A stretch of 55,842 nucleotides of DNA from RH-AL1 sp964247745 (GTDB lineage Bacteria; Pseudomonadota; Alphaproteobacteria; Rhizobiales; Beijerinckiaceae): contig CAXTVT010000014.1 in assembly GCA_964247745.1 (NCBI GenBank), positions 1 to 55,842 of the forward strand. Reading direction: 5' to 3'. The translations under genes and the position numbers were made by a program. Each line of letters opens with the position of its first letter. Position 1 is the first letter of the stretch. The notes below the pieces were generated by a model that was not told where the DNA came from, ran no database searches, and was given only the letters and a program-made list of their open reading frames with translations. Positions 33,927-41,390 of this stretch are shown here, in pieces.

Positions 33927-34946
33927 ATGGCAAACGCCCAGTCGATCCTCTGGGGCAAGCTCACCTACGTCTACACGAGCCTCATCGAGCTTCTGCCCAA
34001 TATCGTCGCCGGCCTGGTGGTCCTCGTGGTCTTCGTCGCAGGCTCGTTCCTGGCGGACCGGGGGGTGACCCGCGGCTTCCACGCTCGCGGCCAGTACGAT
34101 CTCGGCCACCTGCTCGGCGGCTTCACCCGTTGGTCTCTGGTCTTTTTCGGTTTCCTGGTGGCCGCCACCATCATCTTTCCGTCGGTGAAGCCGTCGGACG
34201 TCCTCGGCGCCTTGGGCGTCGGGTCGGTCGCGATCGGCTTCGCCTTCAAGGACATCCTGCAGAACTGGTTCGCCGGGCTCCTTCTGCTGCTGCGCGAGCC
34301 GTTCAAGCGCGGCGACCAGATCGTCATCAACGCCTTCGAGGGCACCGTGGAGCACATCCGCGCCCGCGCCACGACGATCAAGACCTACGACGGCCGCCGT
34401 GTCGTCATCCCCAATTCCGACATCTACACGCAGCCCGTCACCGTCAACACCGCCTACCCGACCGTACGCTCCTCCTACGATGTCGGGATCGGTTACGGCG
34501 ACGATATCGAGGCGGCGCGCAGCGTCGTGCTCGATGCGCTCGACGGGCTGGAGGGGATCATGCACGATCCTCAGCCGGAAGTGATCCCGTGGGATCTCGC
34601 CGGCTCCTCGGTGAACCTGCGGGTGCGCTGGTGGACGCAATCGCCGCGCATCAAGGTCGTGCTGGCGCGCGGCCGGGTCATCGCCGCGGTGCGCGACGCG
34701 CTCACCATGGCGCAGATCGACATGCCCTACCCGACCCAGGTCATGCTGTTCCACGATCAGACCGACGAGAGCGACGGCGATCGCCGGCGGCAGCGAGAAG
34801 GCTGGCCAGCCGGTGATTCGCCGCCGCGCCAGCGTGCCGCCGTCGGCAGCGCCGCGCGCACGGCTCGACCGCAGAACCCGCGTCCGGACGTGATTTCCTC
34901 GGAAGGCGAGCTGGACCCGGAGCTTGAACCGACGCTGTCGAGCTGA
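33927..34946 (+). CDS. MscS-family mechanosensitive ion channel
   Basis: The 339-residue protein has three transmembrane segments. The pore helix and gate region follow as KPSDVLGALGVGSVAIGFAFKDILQNWFAGLLLLLREPFKRGDQI. The TM3 glycine/alanine pattern and the FKDILQN..AG segment are the MscS hallmark, and the beta domain (VVIPNSDIYTQPVTVNTAYPTVRSSYDVGIGYGDDIEAA) is intact. The C-terminal 60 residues are hydrophilic, Arg/Pro/Asp-rich and probably disordered. It should release solutes under hypo-osmotic shock. It is the second gene of a likely operon with the small membrane protein. Confidence 0.92.
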   Translation: MANAQSILWGKLTYVYTSLIELLPNIVAGLVVLVVFVAGSFLADRGVTRGFHARGQYDLGHLLGGFTRWSLVFFGFLVAATIIFPSVKPSDVLGALGVGSVAIGFAFKDILQNWFAGLLLLLREPFKRGDQIVINAFEGTVEHIRARATTIKTYDGRRVVIPNSDIYTQPVTVNTAYPTVRSSYDVGIGYGDDIEAARSVVLDALDGLEGIMHDPQPEVIPWDLAGSSVNLRVRWWTQSPRIKVVLARGRVIAAVRDALTMAQIDMPYPTQVMLFHDQTDESDGDRRRQREGWPAGDSPPRQRAAVGSAARTARPQNPRPDVISSEGELDPELEPTLSS

Positions 34947-34984
34947 GCCCGTTACGCCCATCTCACCGATCGTGAAGGTCGATT

Positions 34985-35278
34985 TTGCTGATCCGCCTGT
35001 TCTACTGGCTCTTCGCCGACCGGACCGACGGGCGGATCGTCGTCGCGCAATGGCCAAACCTCGCGCTTTGGATCTTCCTCGCCGCGCTGCTCACCGGGAC
35101 CTTCGTCCGGCAGGGCATGGCCGGCTCCATCGTGCAGGTCGCAGGCGAAGCGAGCTTGACCCTATGGGCGATCGACGAGGTCCTGCGCGGTGTCAATCCC
35201 TGGCGGCGGCTTCTTGGCGGCGCGGTCCTGGTCACTCTCTGCAGCCGCGGCCTGCTCGCCTTGGCCCAATCCCGATGA
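34985..35278 (+). CDS. small membrane protein of unknown function
   Basis: The 97-residue protein starts at a TTG at 34985 (LIRLFYWLFADRTDGRIVVA). It has hydrophobic segments at about residues 26-42 (WPNLALWIFLAALLTGTFV) and 48-65, and a third near the end (LLGGAVLVTLCSRGLLALA). The DEVLRGVNPWRRLLGG segment looks conserved. It resembles short alphaproteobacterial membrane proteins with no function. It follows the MscS channel after 38 nt and may be in the same transcript. Confidence 0.72.
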   Translation: MLIRLFYWLFADRTDGRIVVAQWPNLALWIFLAALLTGTFVRQGMAGSIVQVAGEASLTLWAIDEVLRGVNPWRRLLGGAVLVTLCSRGLLALAQSR

Positions 35279-35380
35279 CCGCTTCGCTGTGCAGAGCGCA
35301 CGCCAAACTCTCGACGCGCATTGCATAGGGTTAAGGTACCGTCTATTCACGAACGCACGCTGCATGTGAGGGGCACGCTG

Positions 35381-35632
35381 ATGATACGAAAGGTTTTACT
35401 CGGAGCGGGCGCGGTCGCCCTGCTCGCCGGCACCACGGCGCCGGCCGCGGCGCAGGTCGGCGACTTCTTCTGCTCGAGCTTCTCGGTGTTCTGCCCCGAT
35501 CCGCCTCCGCCGCCCCCGCCGCCGCCGCCCATGGCGGAAGCGCCGCCGGAGCCGGTGAAGCACCACGCCAAGAAGCACAAGGTGGTCAAGAAGGCGAAGA
35601 AGGAAGCTGCCGAACCGGCCGCCGCTCAATAA
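35381..35632 (+). CDS. small secreted protein with polyproline tract and Lys-rich tail
   Basis: The 83-residue protein begins at the ATG at 35381 with a signal peptide (MIRKVLLGAGAVALLAGTTAPAAA). The mature part is QVGDFFCSSFSVFCPD, a run of ten prolines, then MAEAPPEPVKHHAKKHKVVKK and a Lys/Ala-rich end. The two Cys may pair. Ten consecutive prolines would stall ribosomes without EF-P. No known family. A hairpin follows at 35637. Confidence 0.72.
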   Translation: MIRKVLLGAGAVALLAGTTAPAAAQVGDFFCSSFSVFCPDPPPPPPPPPPMAEAPPEPVKHHAKKHKVVKKAKKEAAEPAAAQ

Positions 35633-35636
35633 GGCT

Positions 35637-35665
35637 GGCAAGGCGGCCTGTAAGCCGCCCTTGCC
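35637..35665 (+). terminator. hairpin downstream of the polyproline gene
   Basis: GGCAAGGCGGC (35637-35647) pairs with GCCGCC-C-TTGCC (35654-35665) with one bulged C and a 6-nt loop. There is no T run, so termination is likely but not certain. Confidence 0.5.
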
Positions 35666-35818
35666 GATCGGCGTCAAGCGAGCGCCGCATCAGCGGCGCG
35701 TCGCACTGTGCGGCAGGTCGCTGTTACAGCGACCGAAATGGCTGTCGACAAGCGAGACAAGCTAGAAGCCGATGAGAGCGGCGCCGTTTGGGCATCGCTC
35801 TACACTCGACAGTGGTGA

Positions 35819-36241
35819 TCAGCCGACGATGTCGTTGCCGCTGAACCATTGCGCGATTTCGATCTGCGCGGTCTCCACTGCATCCGACCCGTGTGCCGAA
35901 TTCTCGCCGACGGAGATCGCATGATCCTTGCGGATCGTGCCGACCTCCGCCTTGGCCGGATCCGTTGCGCCGAGCACGTCGCGATAAGCCTTGATGGCAT
36001 CCTCGCCTTCGAGCACCTGCACGACGACCGGGCCCGCGATCATCGTTTCGACGAGTTCGCCGAAAAACGGGCGGGCTTTGTGCACGGCGTAGAAGGTCTC
36101 CGCCTGGTCCTTCGTCATGAGGACGCGCTTCTGTGCGACGATGCGCAGCCCAGCCTTCTCGATCATCGCGTTGACCGCGCCCGTCAGGTTGCGTCGAGTG
36201 ACATCCGGCTTGAGGATGGAAAACGTGCGTTCGGTCGCCAT
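35819..36241 (-). CDS. ndk: nucleoside diphosphate kinase
   Basis: Ndk transfers phosphate between nucleoside triphosphates and diphosphates through a phospho-His. The 140-residue protein starts MATERTFSILKPDVTRRNLT and has VQVLEGEDAIKAYRDVLGATDP. The active-site His is in ENSAHGSDAVETAQIEIAQWF, the NSxHGSD signature. The length and all conserved motifs are normal. It is separated from the alcohol dehydrogenase gene upstream by a hairpin at 36293. Confidence 0.97.
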   Translation of the reverse strand: MATERTFSILKPDVTRRNLTGAVNAMIEKAGLRIVAQKRVLMTKDQAETFYAVHKARPFFGELVETMIAGPVVVQVLEGEDAIKAYRDVLGATDPAKAEVGTIRKDHAISVGENSAHGSDAVETAQIEIAQWFSGNDIVG

Positions 36242-36292
36242 GGATCAGCGCGTCCTGAGGTGTTGAGGGAAGAGGCGCGCTGAGTGCCAGAT

Positions 36293-36319
36293 GCCACCCG
36301 GCGAGGCAAGCCGGGTGGC
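36293..36319. terminator. hairpin between ndk and the alcohol dehydrogenase gene
   Basis: GCCACCCGGC (36293-36302) and GCCGGGTGGC (36310-36319) form a perfect 10-bp stem with a 7-nt loop, 14 nt past the dehydrogenase stop. No U tract follows on the minus strand, so it may be Rho-assisted or act as a pause. Confidence 0.6.
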
Positions 36320-36333
36320 GTCGCCGCTCGATA

Positions 36334-37509
36334 TCAGGCCAGGTTGAACACGACTTTCACGCACCCGTCTTTCTTCTCCTTGAACGTCTTGTAGAGATCG
36401 GGCCCGTCCGCGAGGTCGCTGCTGCGGTGGGTGATCATCGACGAGGTGTCGATTGTGCCATCCTGGATCAGCTTGGTTAGGGGTTCGAGGTAGCGCTTCA
36501 CATGCGTCTGACCGCTTTTGATGGTCAGGCCTTTCTGCACCACCGAGCCCATGTTGATGGGAACCGGCCCGCCGTAGACGCCGGGTACGGAGACGATGCC
36601 GCAGGGACGAACCGCCTTGATCGCCTCCTCAAGCACGTAGGGCCGCTCGGTCGAGGTCAGCTTCTCCTGGATCGCACCGAGCGCGCCCACGATGCCGCCG
36701 TGGCCCGCCGAGGCCTCCATGCCGACGCAATCGATCACGCTATCGGCGCCTTTGCCTCGGCTGATCTCGATGATGCGCTCGTAGACGTCCTCCTTGTCGA
36801 AATCGATGATGTCGGTCGCGCCCGATTTCTTCGCCAGCGCGACGCGCTCCGCCACCGTTTCGATGACGATGATGCGCTCGGCGCCCATGATCTTGGCGGA
36901 CTGGATCGCGAAGAGGCCGACCGGCCCGGCGCCCCAAATCGCGACGATGTCGCCGCCCTTGACTTCGGCATGATCGGCGCCCTGCCAACCGGTCGGCAGG
37001 ATGTCCGTCAGAAAGAGCATCTGGTCATCGGTCATGCCTTCGGGCACCACCATCGGCGCCACATCGGCCATCGGCACGCGGACGTACTCAGCCTGGCCAC
37101 CGGAATAGCCGCCGGTAAGGTGCGAGTAGCCGAACAAGCCGGCGGTGGTGTAGCCGAACTGCTTGGCGGCCATTTCGGCGTTTCGATTGGAACGCTCGCA
37201 GACGGAATAATTGCCGAGCTTGCACTGCCGGCACTCGCCGCAATTGATGTTGAACGGCACGACGATGCGCTGGCCCTTCTTCAGCTTATGGTTTGGGGTC
37301 CCAACCTCGACGACCTCGCCCATGAACTCGTGGCCCAGCACGTCGCCCGACTTCATCGTCGGCATCAGGCCGTCCATCAAATGAAGATCGGAGCCGCAGA
37401 TCGCGCAGCTCGTCACCTTGACGATGACGTCGCGCGCATCCTCGATTGTCGGATCCGGCACGGTGTCGCAGCGAATGTCGTTCTTGCCATGCCAGCAGAG
37501 GGCGCGCAT
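36334..37509 (-). CDS. zinc-dependent alcohol dehydrogenase (MDR, formaldehyde-dehydrogenase-like)
   Basis: The 391-residue protein is a medium-chain dehydrogenase of the Zn-dependent class. The catalytic zinc region is VTSCAICGSDLHLMDG with GHEFMGEVVE. The structural zinc loop has four Cys in INCGECRQCKLGNYSVCE, and the NAD-binding motif is VAIWGAGPVGLFAIQSAK. The sequence is close to glutathione-independent formaldehyde dehydrogenase-like members, but the substrate cannot be fixed from motifs. The ATG at 37509 gives MRALCWHGKNDIRCDTVPDP, a typical N-terminus. It lies downstream of the metallothionein terminator, so it is a separate transcription unit. Confidence 0.9.
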   Translation of the reverse strand: MRALCWHGKNDIRCDTVPDPTIEDARDVIVKVTSCAICGSDLHLMDGLMPTMKSGDVLGHEFMGEVVEVGTPNHKLKKGQRIVVPFNINCGECRQCKLGNYSVCERSNRNAEMAAKQFGYTTAGLFGYSHLTGGYSGGQAEYVRVPMADVAPMVVPEGMTDDQMLFLTDILPTGWQGADHAEVKGGDIVAIWGAGPVGLFAIQSAKIMGAERIIVIETVAERVALAKKSGATDIIDFDKEDVYERIIEISRGKGADSVIDCVGMEASAGHGGIVGALGAIQEKLTSTERPYVLEEAIKAVRPCGIVSVPGVYGGPVPINMGSVVQKGLTIKSGQTHVKRYLEPLTKLIQDGTIDTSSMITHRSSDLADGPDLYKTFKEKKDGCVKVVFNLA

Positions 37510-37627
37510 GAAAATCTCCAGATCGAGCGTCGGAAGGCGCAAACCAAGCGCCACCTCACGTCAAGCTGAAGTGCAAAAGATCGTTCCAAATAACAAAAAT
37601 CACGTAATCAAGTAACGCAAACCAAAA

Positions 37628-37659
37628 GTCGAGCGGCTCGTCCTTCCGAGCCGCTCGAC
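37628..37659 (-). terminator. intrinsic terminator of the arsR-metallothionein operon
   Basis: GTCGAGCGGCTCG (37628-37640) and CGAGCCGCTCGAC (37647-37659) form a perfect 13-bp stem around TCCTTC. On the minus strand it is followed by TTTTGGTTTGCG, a usable U tract. It lies 9 nt past the metallothionein stop codon. Confidence 0.92.
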
Positions 37660-37668
37660 GGAACCAGC

Positions 37669-37830
37669 TTAGCCGTGGCAGTTGCAACCGTTGTGATCGC
37701 AACCCTGGTGGTGGGCGTGACCGGCCGCGCATTCCTCGCAGCAGTACATCGCACCATCCTTCGTGACCGCCTTGTCGGCGGAGACGGTGCAGACGCAATC
37801 CTTGCAAGCGCATTTGGTGTCGTTGGCCAT
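37669..37830 (-). CDS. bacterial metallothionein (SmtA/BmtA-like)
   Basis: This 53-residue protein (ATG 37830, stop at 37669; GGAGAAG just upstream) has ten Cys at positions 7, 9, 12, 14, 30, 31, 34, 44, 49 and 51, and five His at 38, 40, 41, 46 and 52. The pattern CACKDCVC, then YCCEECAAGHAHHQGC, then HNGCNCHG matches the prokaryotic metallothionein family, in which Cys and His form a Zn4 cluster plus a zinc-finger-like site. It should bind Zn, Cd or Cu in the cytosol. It lies 33 nt downstream of an ArsR/SmtB-type repressor on the same strand and ends in a strong terminator, so it is the structural gene of a metal-responsive operon. Confidence 0.93.
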   Translation of the reverse strand: MANDTKCACKDCVCTVSADKAVTKDGAMYCCEECAAGHAHHQGCDHNGCNCHG

Positions 37831-37863
37831 GGTCTTCTCCTTGGAGTTTGGGTCGAGGCTACG

Positions 37864-38223
37864 TCAGGCGTCGGCCGTGTCGGCATCGTCGGATCCGACG
37901 TACCGGCGTTCATCGTGTCGATGCTCGTGCGGCTCCGTTACGTGGGCGATCATGTTGCGCACCGTATCGCGCACATGCTCGTCGTCGATCGCGTAGAGCA
38001 CCTGCCGCCCCTGGCGATCGCCCCGAAGCACGTGCGCGCTCCGCAGCAGACGCAGATGATGCGACACGAGCGTCTGAGACAGGCCCAGCGAGTCCACGAG
38101 CGCCCCAACCGATCGCGGCGCATCGAGGCATGCGAGGACAAGCCGGAGCCGGTTCGGTTCGCCGAGAAGACGAAACAGCTCCGTCAGCGCAGCGACCTGA
38201 GCCGGTGTCAAAGACGCCTGCAT
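37864..38223 (-). CDS. ArsR/SmtB-family metal-sensing repressor (alpha-5 zinc site)
   Basis: The 119-residue winged-helix repressor has LLGEPNRLRLVLACLD, the recognition helix in LGLSQTLVSHHLRLLRSAHV, and the wing in LRGDRQGRQVLYAID. The C-terminal helix carries D81, H83, H94 and E97 with the spacing D-x-H-x10-H-x2-E. This is the complete alpha-5 zinc site of SmtB and CzrA. There is no alpha-3N CxC motif, so zinc (or cobalt) is the likely inducer rather than arsenite or cadmium. The His-rich end (EPHEHRHDERR) may add metal affinity. It should repress its own promoter and the metallothionein gene 33 nt downstream. The ATG at 38223 is preferred over 38277, which would overlap the promoter. Confidence 0.94.
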   Translation of the reverse strand: MQASLTPAQVAALTELFRLLGEPNRLRLVLACLDAPRSVGALVDSLGLSQTLVSHHLRLLRSAHVLRGDRQGRQVLYAIDDEHVRDTVRNMIAHVTEPHEHRHDERRYVGSDDADTADA

Positions 38224-38230
38224 AATCTCA

Positions 38231-38253
38231 ACATATGAACACGTGCTTATGTA
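38231..38253. promoter_or_regulatory. putative SmtB-like operator
   Basis: ACATATGAACA-CG-TGCTTATGTAT is an imperfect inverted repeat with a 2-nt centre, close to the 12-2-12 operator type of SmtB and CzrA (compare TGAACA). It lies 7 nt upstream of the arsR start and covers the -10 region, so repressor binding would block transcription. Confidence 0.7.
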
Positions 38254-38277
38254 TTGGCTATTCGAGCCAGTTGTCAA
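38248..38277 (-). promoter_or_regulatory. sigma-70-like promoter of the arsR-metallothionein operon
   Basis: On the minus strand a perfect TTGACA -35 box (38277-38272) is followed after 18 nt by TACATA (38253-38248) as a weak -10 box. The operator overlaps the -10 element. The start site is inferred to fall near 38240, just before the ATG at 38223. Confidence 0.65.
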
Positions 38278-39641
38278 CGCGCCGTTTTGCAGATGGTCGA
38301 CTTTCCAGGATGGACGAACCGTAGACCGCCGCGGTGATGCGGGGCGTCACGCGCGTACGGCCATGTCCCGTTTGCCGGCGGCGGCGATCTGGCGGAGCTG
38401 GCCGATCGCGATTGCGAGATCGGCCTCCATGGCCGGAACGGCCATGCCTGGCGACGCGGCATCGAACAGGCACATGCGATCTCGGCCGGCACCCTTGGCC
38501 TGATAGGCGCCGCGTCGGCCGACTTCACCAAGGCCTCGGGTCTGGCCCCATCGGCGCATAGAGCGATGCCGCCGCTGATCGTGACAACGTCGATCGCGTC
38601 GCCGCGGTGACAGTGCTCGATCGCGGCGCGCCGAACGGCCAGCCTCAAGGAGGCGGCGATGGCGACCACGGTCTCGACGGACTCGAAGCGCGCGAGGACG
38701 ATGAACTCCTCGCCACCAAAACGACCGATGAAGCCTGCGTGCGCGGCGACGACATCCGCCATCGCCCGCGCCACCGCGATCAAGCACTGATCGCCGGCGT
38801 AATGGCCATAGCCATCGTTGAAGGATTTGAAGAAGTCGACGTCGAGGAGGATCAGCGCGAACGGATCGCCATCGACCGTCCAAGCTTGCCAGCGCTCGTT
38901 CAAAGCGATGTCGGCGGACCGCCGGTTGGCGACGCCGGTGAGCGCGTCGACACGCGAGAGGCGCAGCAGCTCGACGTTGCTCCGCTCAATGGTCTGCTGT
39001 TGCAAGTCGGACGTCAGCCTCGACAGGAACAAACGCATGCGTCCGCGCTCGGTACGCCAATTCACCACAAGCGTGAGAACCGCCAACCAGAACAATTGGA
39101 ACACATCGGCAATGACGAAATAGTGTTCGATATCGATCTTTACATAGATTACCCAAGACATATCCACAAAAACGATAATCGAAGTGATCAAGGTGGTGCG
39201 AAAAGGCATGCTGCACACCAACGTGACTGCGATAATGATCGACGGAGAGAGCGTGAGATAACTCAAAACCCCAGACTGGTTCTGAGATAGGAGCAACTGG
39301 ATCGACCAGAGCAATCCGGAAAGGATGATCGCGACGGCGTTTCGGATGTCGACCATGCGGCCGGGGCCGCGGCGGCTATACGCGAAGGCGGCGCCGCCGA
39401 TGATCGGCGTGGCGATCAGACGCGTGAAGATCGACAGTTTCCATACGTCGGGGATCAGCACGAGATCCAGTCCGAAGCAGGACATGTAGAAGAGGGTGAG
39501 GATGCCGATCGCGGTCCCCGCCTGCGCGCATCGCTTCTTCTCTCTACGGGCGTCGTACAAACGACGCAGCTCGTCCGAGTTCCGCTGGAACCAGGGTCTG
39601 GCAATCTCGGCGGCGACAAGATCCGCCAAGCTGGACGCCAT
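38274..39641 (-). CDS. membrane diguanylate cyclase (GGDEF) with apparent frameshift near the C-terminus
   Basis: The 455-residue reading has about six membrane helices (residues 45-195) and a GGDEF domain from about residue 225 (VDALTGVANRRSADIAL). The active site RFGGEEF (307-313) and LDVDFFKSFND are intact, so c-di-GMP synthesis is possible; there is no RxxD inhibitory site just before GGEEF. After LVKSADAA (about residue 377, near 38506-38511) the frame reads PIRPRVPAEI. The other frame reads YQAKGAGRDRMCLFDAASPG, the expected GGDEF ending, to a stop at 38347. One nucleotide therefore appears to be missing. As read, the protein gains an unrelated 78-residue tail that reaches into the arsR promoter. 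Confidence 0.8.
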   Translation of the reverse strand: MASSLADLVAAEIARPWFQRNSDELRRLYDARREKKRCAQAGTAIGILTLFYMSCFGLDLVLIPDVWKLSIFTRLIATPIIGGAAFAYSRRGPGRMVDIRNAVAIILSGLLWSIQLLLSQNQSGVLSYLTLSPSIIIAVTLVCSMPFRTTLITSIIVFVDMSWVIYVKIDIEHYFVIADVFQLFWLAVLTLVVNWRTERGRMRLFLSRLTSDLQQQTIERSNVELLRLSRVDALTGVANRRSADIALNERWQAWTVDGDPFALILLDVDFFKSFNDGYGHYAGDQCLIAVARAMADVVAAHAGFIGRFGGEEFIVLARFESVETVVAIAASLRLAVRRAAIEHCHRGDAIDVVTISGGIALCADGARPEALVKSADAAPIRPRVPAEIACACSMPRRQAWPFRPWRPISQSRSASSARSPPPANGTWPYARDAPHHRGGLRFVHPGKSTICKTAR

Positions 39642-39756
39642 GGCACGCTCTCCTTGCCAGAAGGGTCGCGCGAAAACCTTACTTATCCTCCTCCAGGACG
39701 CTCCGACCCCGCGCGATGCCCCGTCTGCGCCCTTGGGTTGCGCCGCTTCACAAGAA

Positions 39757-39783
39757 AAGGCCGCGGGGTTCGCCCGCGGCCTC
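39757..39783 (-). terminator. intrinsic terminator of katA
   Basis: GGCCGCGGG (39759-39767) pairs with CCCGCGGCC (39773-39781) around a 5-nt loop, extended by an A-T pair. On the minus strand it is followed by TTTTCTTG. It lies about 20 nt past the katA stop codon. Confidence 0.85.
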
Positions 39784-39802
39784 TTCGCTCCTCCGACCTG
39801 GA

Positions 39803-41275
39803 TTATTCAGCGGCCTCCTGATGGAAGCTGTCGTTCACCTGGTCGCCGGCCTTGCGAGCGGCGCGGACGCCGGCTTCGTAGTCGGGATGCACCTTTCCGA
39901 AGTGGGCGAGCTGGCGCTCGGCGATCTCCTCGGGGATTCCGTCCATCGCTTCGGCGATGTTCGAGAACAGACGAGTCTTCTGGCCGGCGTCGAAGAGGTT
40001 GAACAACGCGCGGACCTGGACGTAGTCGTCGTTGCCCTCGCGATGGTCGTAATGGTCGGCGTCGCCCTGGATGCGCAGCGGCGGTTCCTTCACCGAAGGG
40101 TCGGCCACCGGACCGTTGAACGAGTTGGGCTCGTAGTAGGCATCCGGATTGGCCATGATCGGCAGGAAGTTGCCCATGCCGTCACGGTTGTAGGTGGCCA
40201 CGTGCGAGACCGGACGGTTGACCGGCAGCGCCTCGTAGTGAACCCCCATGCGGTGACGATGGGCGTCGGCGTACGAGAAGACGCGGGCCTGTAGCATCTT
40301 GTCCGGCGAGAAGCCGATCCCGGGCACGACGTTGGACGGCGAGAACGCCGCCTGCTCGATCTGCTGGAAGTAGTTGTCGGCGTTGCGGTTGAGTTCGAGC
40401 GTGCCGACGTCGATCATCGGGAACTCATTGTGCGGCCAGATCTTCGTCAGGTCGAACGGGTTGTAGGACGTGTGCTCGGCCTGCGCCTCGGTCATGATCT
40501 GGATCTGGAATTTCCATTTCGGGAAGCGACCGGCCTCGATCCCGCCGAACAGGTCTTCCTGGTAGGACTCGCGGGTCTTGGCGATGACCTGGTTGCCCTC
40601 GGCATTGGTATAGAACTCGTGGCCCTGCTGGGTCTTAAAGTGGAACTTCACCCAGTAGCGCTCGCCCTTCTCGTTCCACAGCGAGAAGGTGTGCGAGCCG
40701 TAGCCGTTGACATATTGCGGACCCTTCGGCAGGCCGCGGTCGGACATCAGGATGGTGACCTGATGAAGCGACTCCGGGCTGAGCGACCAGAAATCCCACA
40801 TCGCAGTCGGCGAGCGCATGTTGGTGCGCGGGTGGCGCTTCTGCGTGTGGATGAAGTCGGGGAACTTCAGCGGGTCGCGCACGAAGAACACCGGCGTGTT
40901 GTTGCCGACGATGTCCCAGTTGCCTTCCTGCGTATACATCTTGATCGCGAACCCGCGCACGTCGCGCTCGGCGTCGGCCGCACCGGCTTCGCCAGCCACC
41001 GTCGAGAAGCGCAGCAGCAGCGGAGTTTCGGTGCCCGGCTGCAGCACCTTGGCGATCGTGTACTGCGAGATGTCGTGCTCGATCTTGAGCGTGCCGAAGG
41101 CACCCCAACCCTTGGCATGGACGACACGCTCGGGAATACGCTCGCGATTCTGATGGGCCATCTTCTCGATGAGCTTGTAATCTTCGAGCAAGAGCGGGCC
41201 GCGCGGACCGGCTGTCCGCGAATTGTTGTTGTCGGCGATCGGGTTACCGGCCGTCGTGGTCATCCTGGGAGCCAA
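39803..41275 (-). CDS. katA: monofunctional haem catalase
   Basis: Catalase disproportionates hydrogen peroxide. The 490-residue protein is of the small-subunit type. The distal His is in ERVVHAKGWGAFG, the distal Asn in DIVGNNTPVFFVRDPLKFPDF and the proximal haem Tyr in LQARVFSYADAHRHRMG. The reading from the TTG at 41275 has AGGAG eight nt upstream and gives an N-terminus (MAPRMTTTAGNPIADNNNSR) similar to homologues; an ATG at 41263 has no ribosome site. It is divergent from oxyR and ends in a strong terminator. Confidence 0.97.
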   Translation of the reverse strand: MAPRMTTTAGNPIADNNNSRTAGPRGPLLLEDYKLIEKMAHQNRERIPERVVHAKGWGAFGTLKIEHDISQYTIAKVLQPGTETPLLLRFSTVAGEAGAADAERDVRGFAIKMYTQEGNWDIVGNNTPVFFVRDPLKFPDFIHTQKRHPRTNMRSPTAMWDFWSLSPESLHQVTILMSDRGLPKGPQYVNGYGSHTFSLWNEKGERYWVKFHFKTQQGHEFYTNAEGNQVIAKTRESYQEDLFGGIEAGRFPKWKFQIQIMTEAQAEHTSYNPFDLTKIWPHNEFPMIDVGTLELNRNADNYFQQIEQAAFSPSNVVPGIGFSPDKMLQARVFSYADAHRHRMGVHYEALPVNRPVSHVATYNRDGMGNFLPIMANPDAYYEPNSFNGPVADPSVKEPPLRIQGDADHYDHREGNDDYVQVRALFNLFDAGQKTRLFSNIAEAMDGIPEEIAERQLAHFGKVHPDYEAGVRAARKAGDQVNDSFHQEAAE

Positions 41276-41390
41276 AGAGATTCTCCTTGCTGGCTTGGGC
41301 GTGGAATAGTTCTAGCCAGCCGCGGGCCATCGGGCAAATCGATTGTCGCGATGGTCTTGATAGGTAGCGCCGATGTGATAACCGGTCGGC
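41276..41390. promoter_or_regulatory. katA-oxyR divergent control region with a LysR-type box
   Basis: The 115-nt region between katA and oxyR must hold both promoters. ATCG-N7-CGAT at 41338-41352 is a palindrome that contains a T-N11-A LysR motif, a plausible OxyR site. Its distance to the two starts fits control of both genes. It is not a clear match to the four-half-site E. coli OxyR consensus. Confidence 0.45.

Noticed and set aside
37864..38277. Longer ArsR start at 38277
   Set aside because: It would place the -35 and -10 boxes and operator inside the gene and adds an atypical N-terminus; the ATG at 38223 is better.
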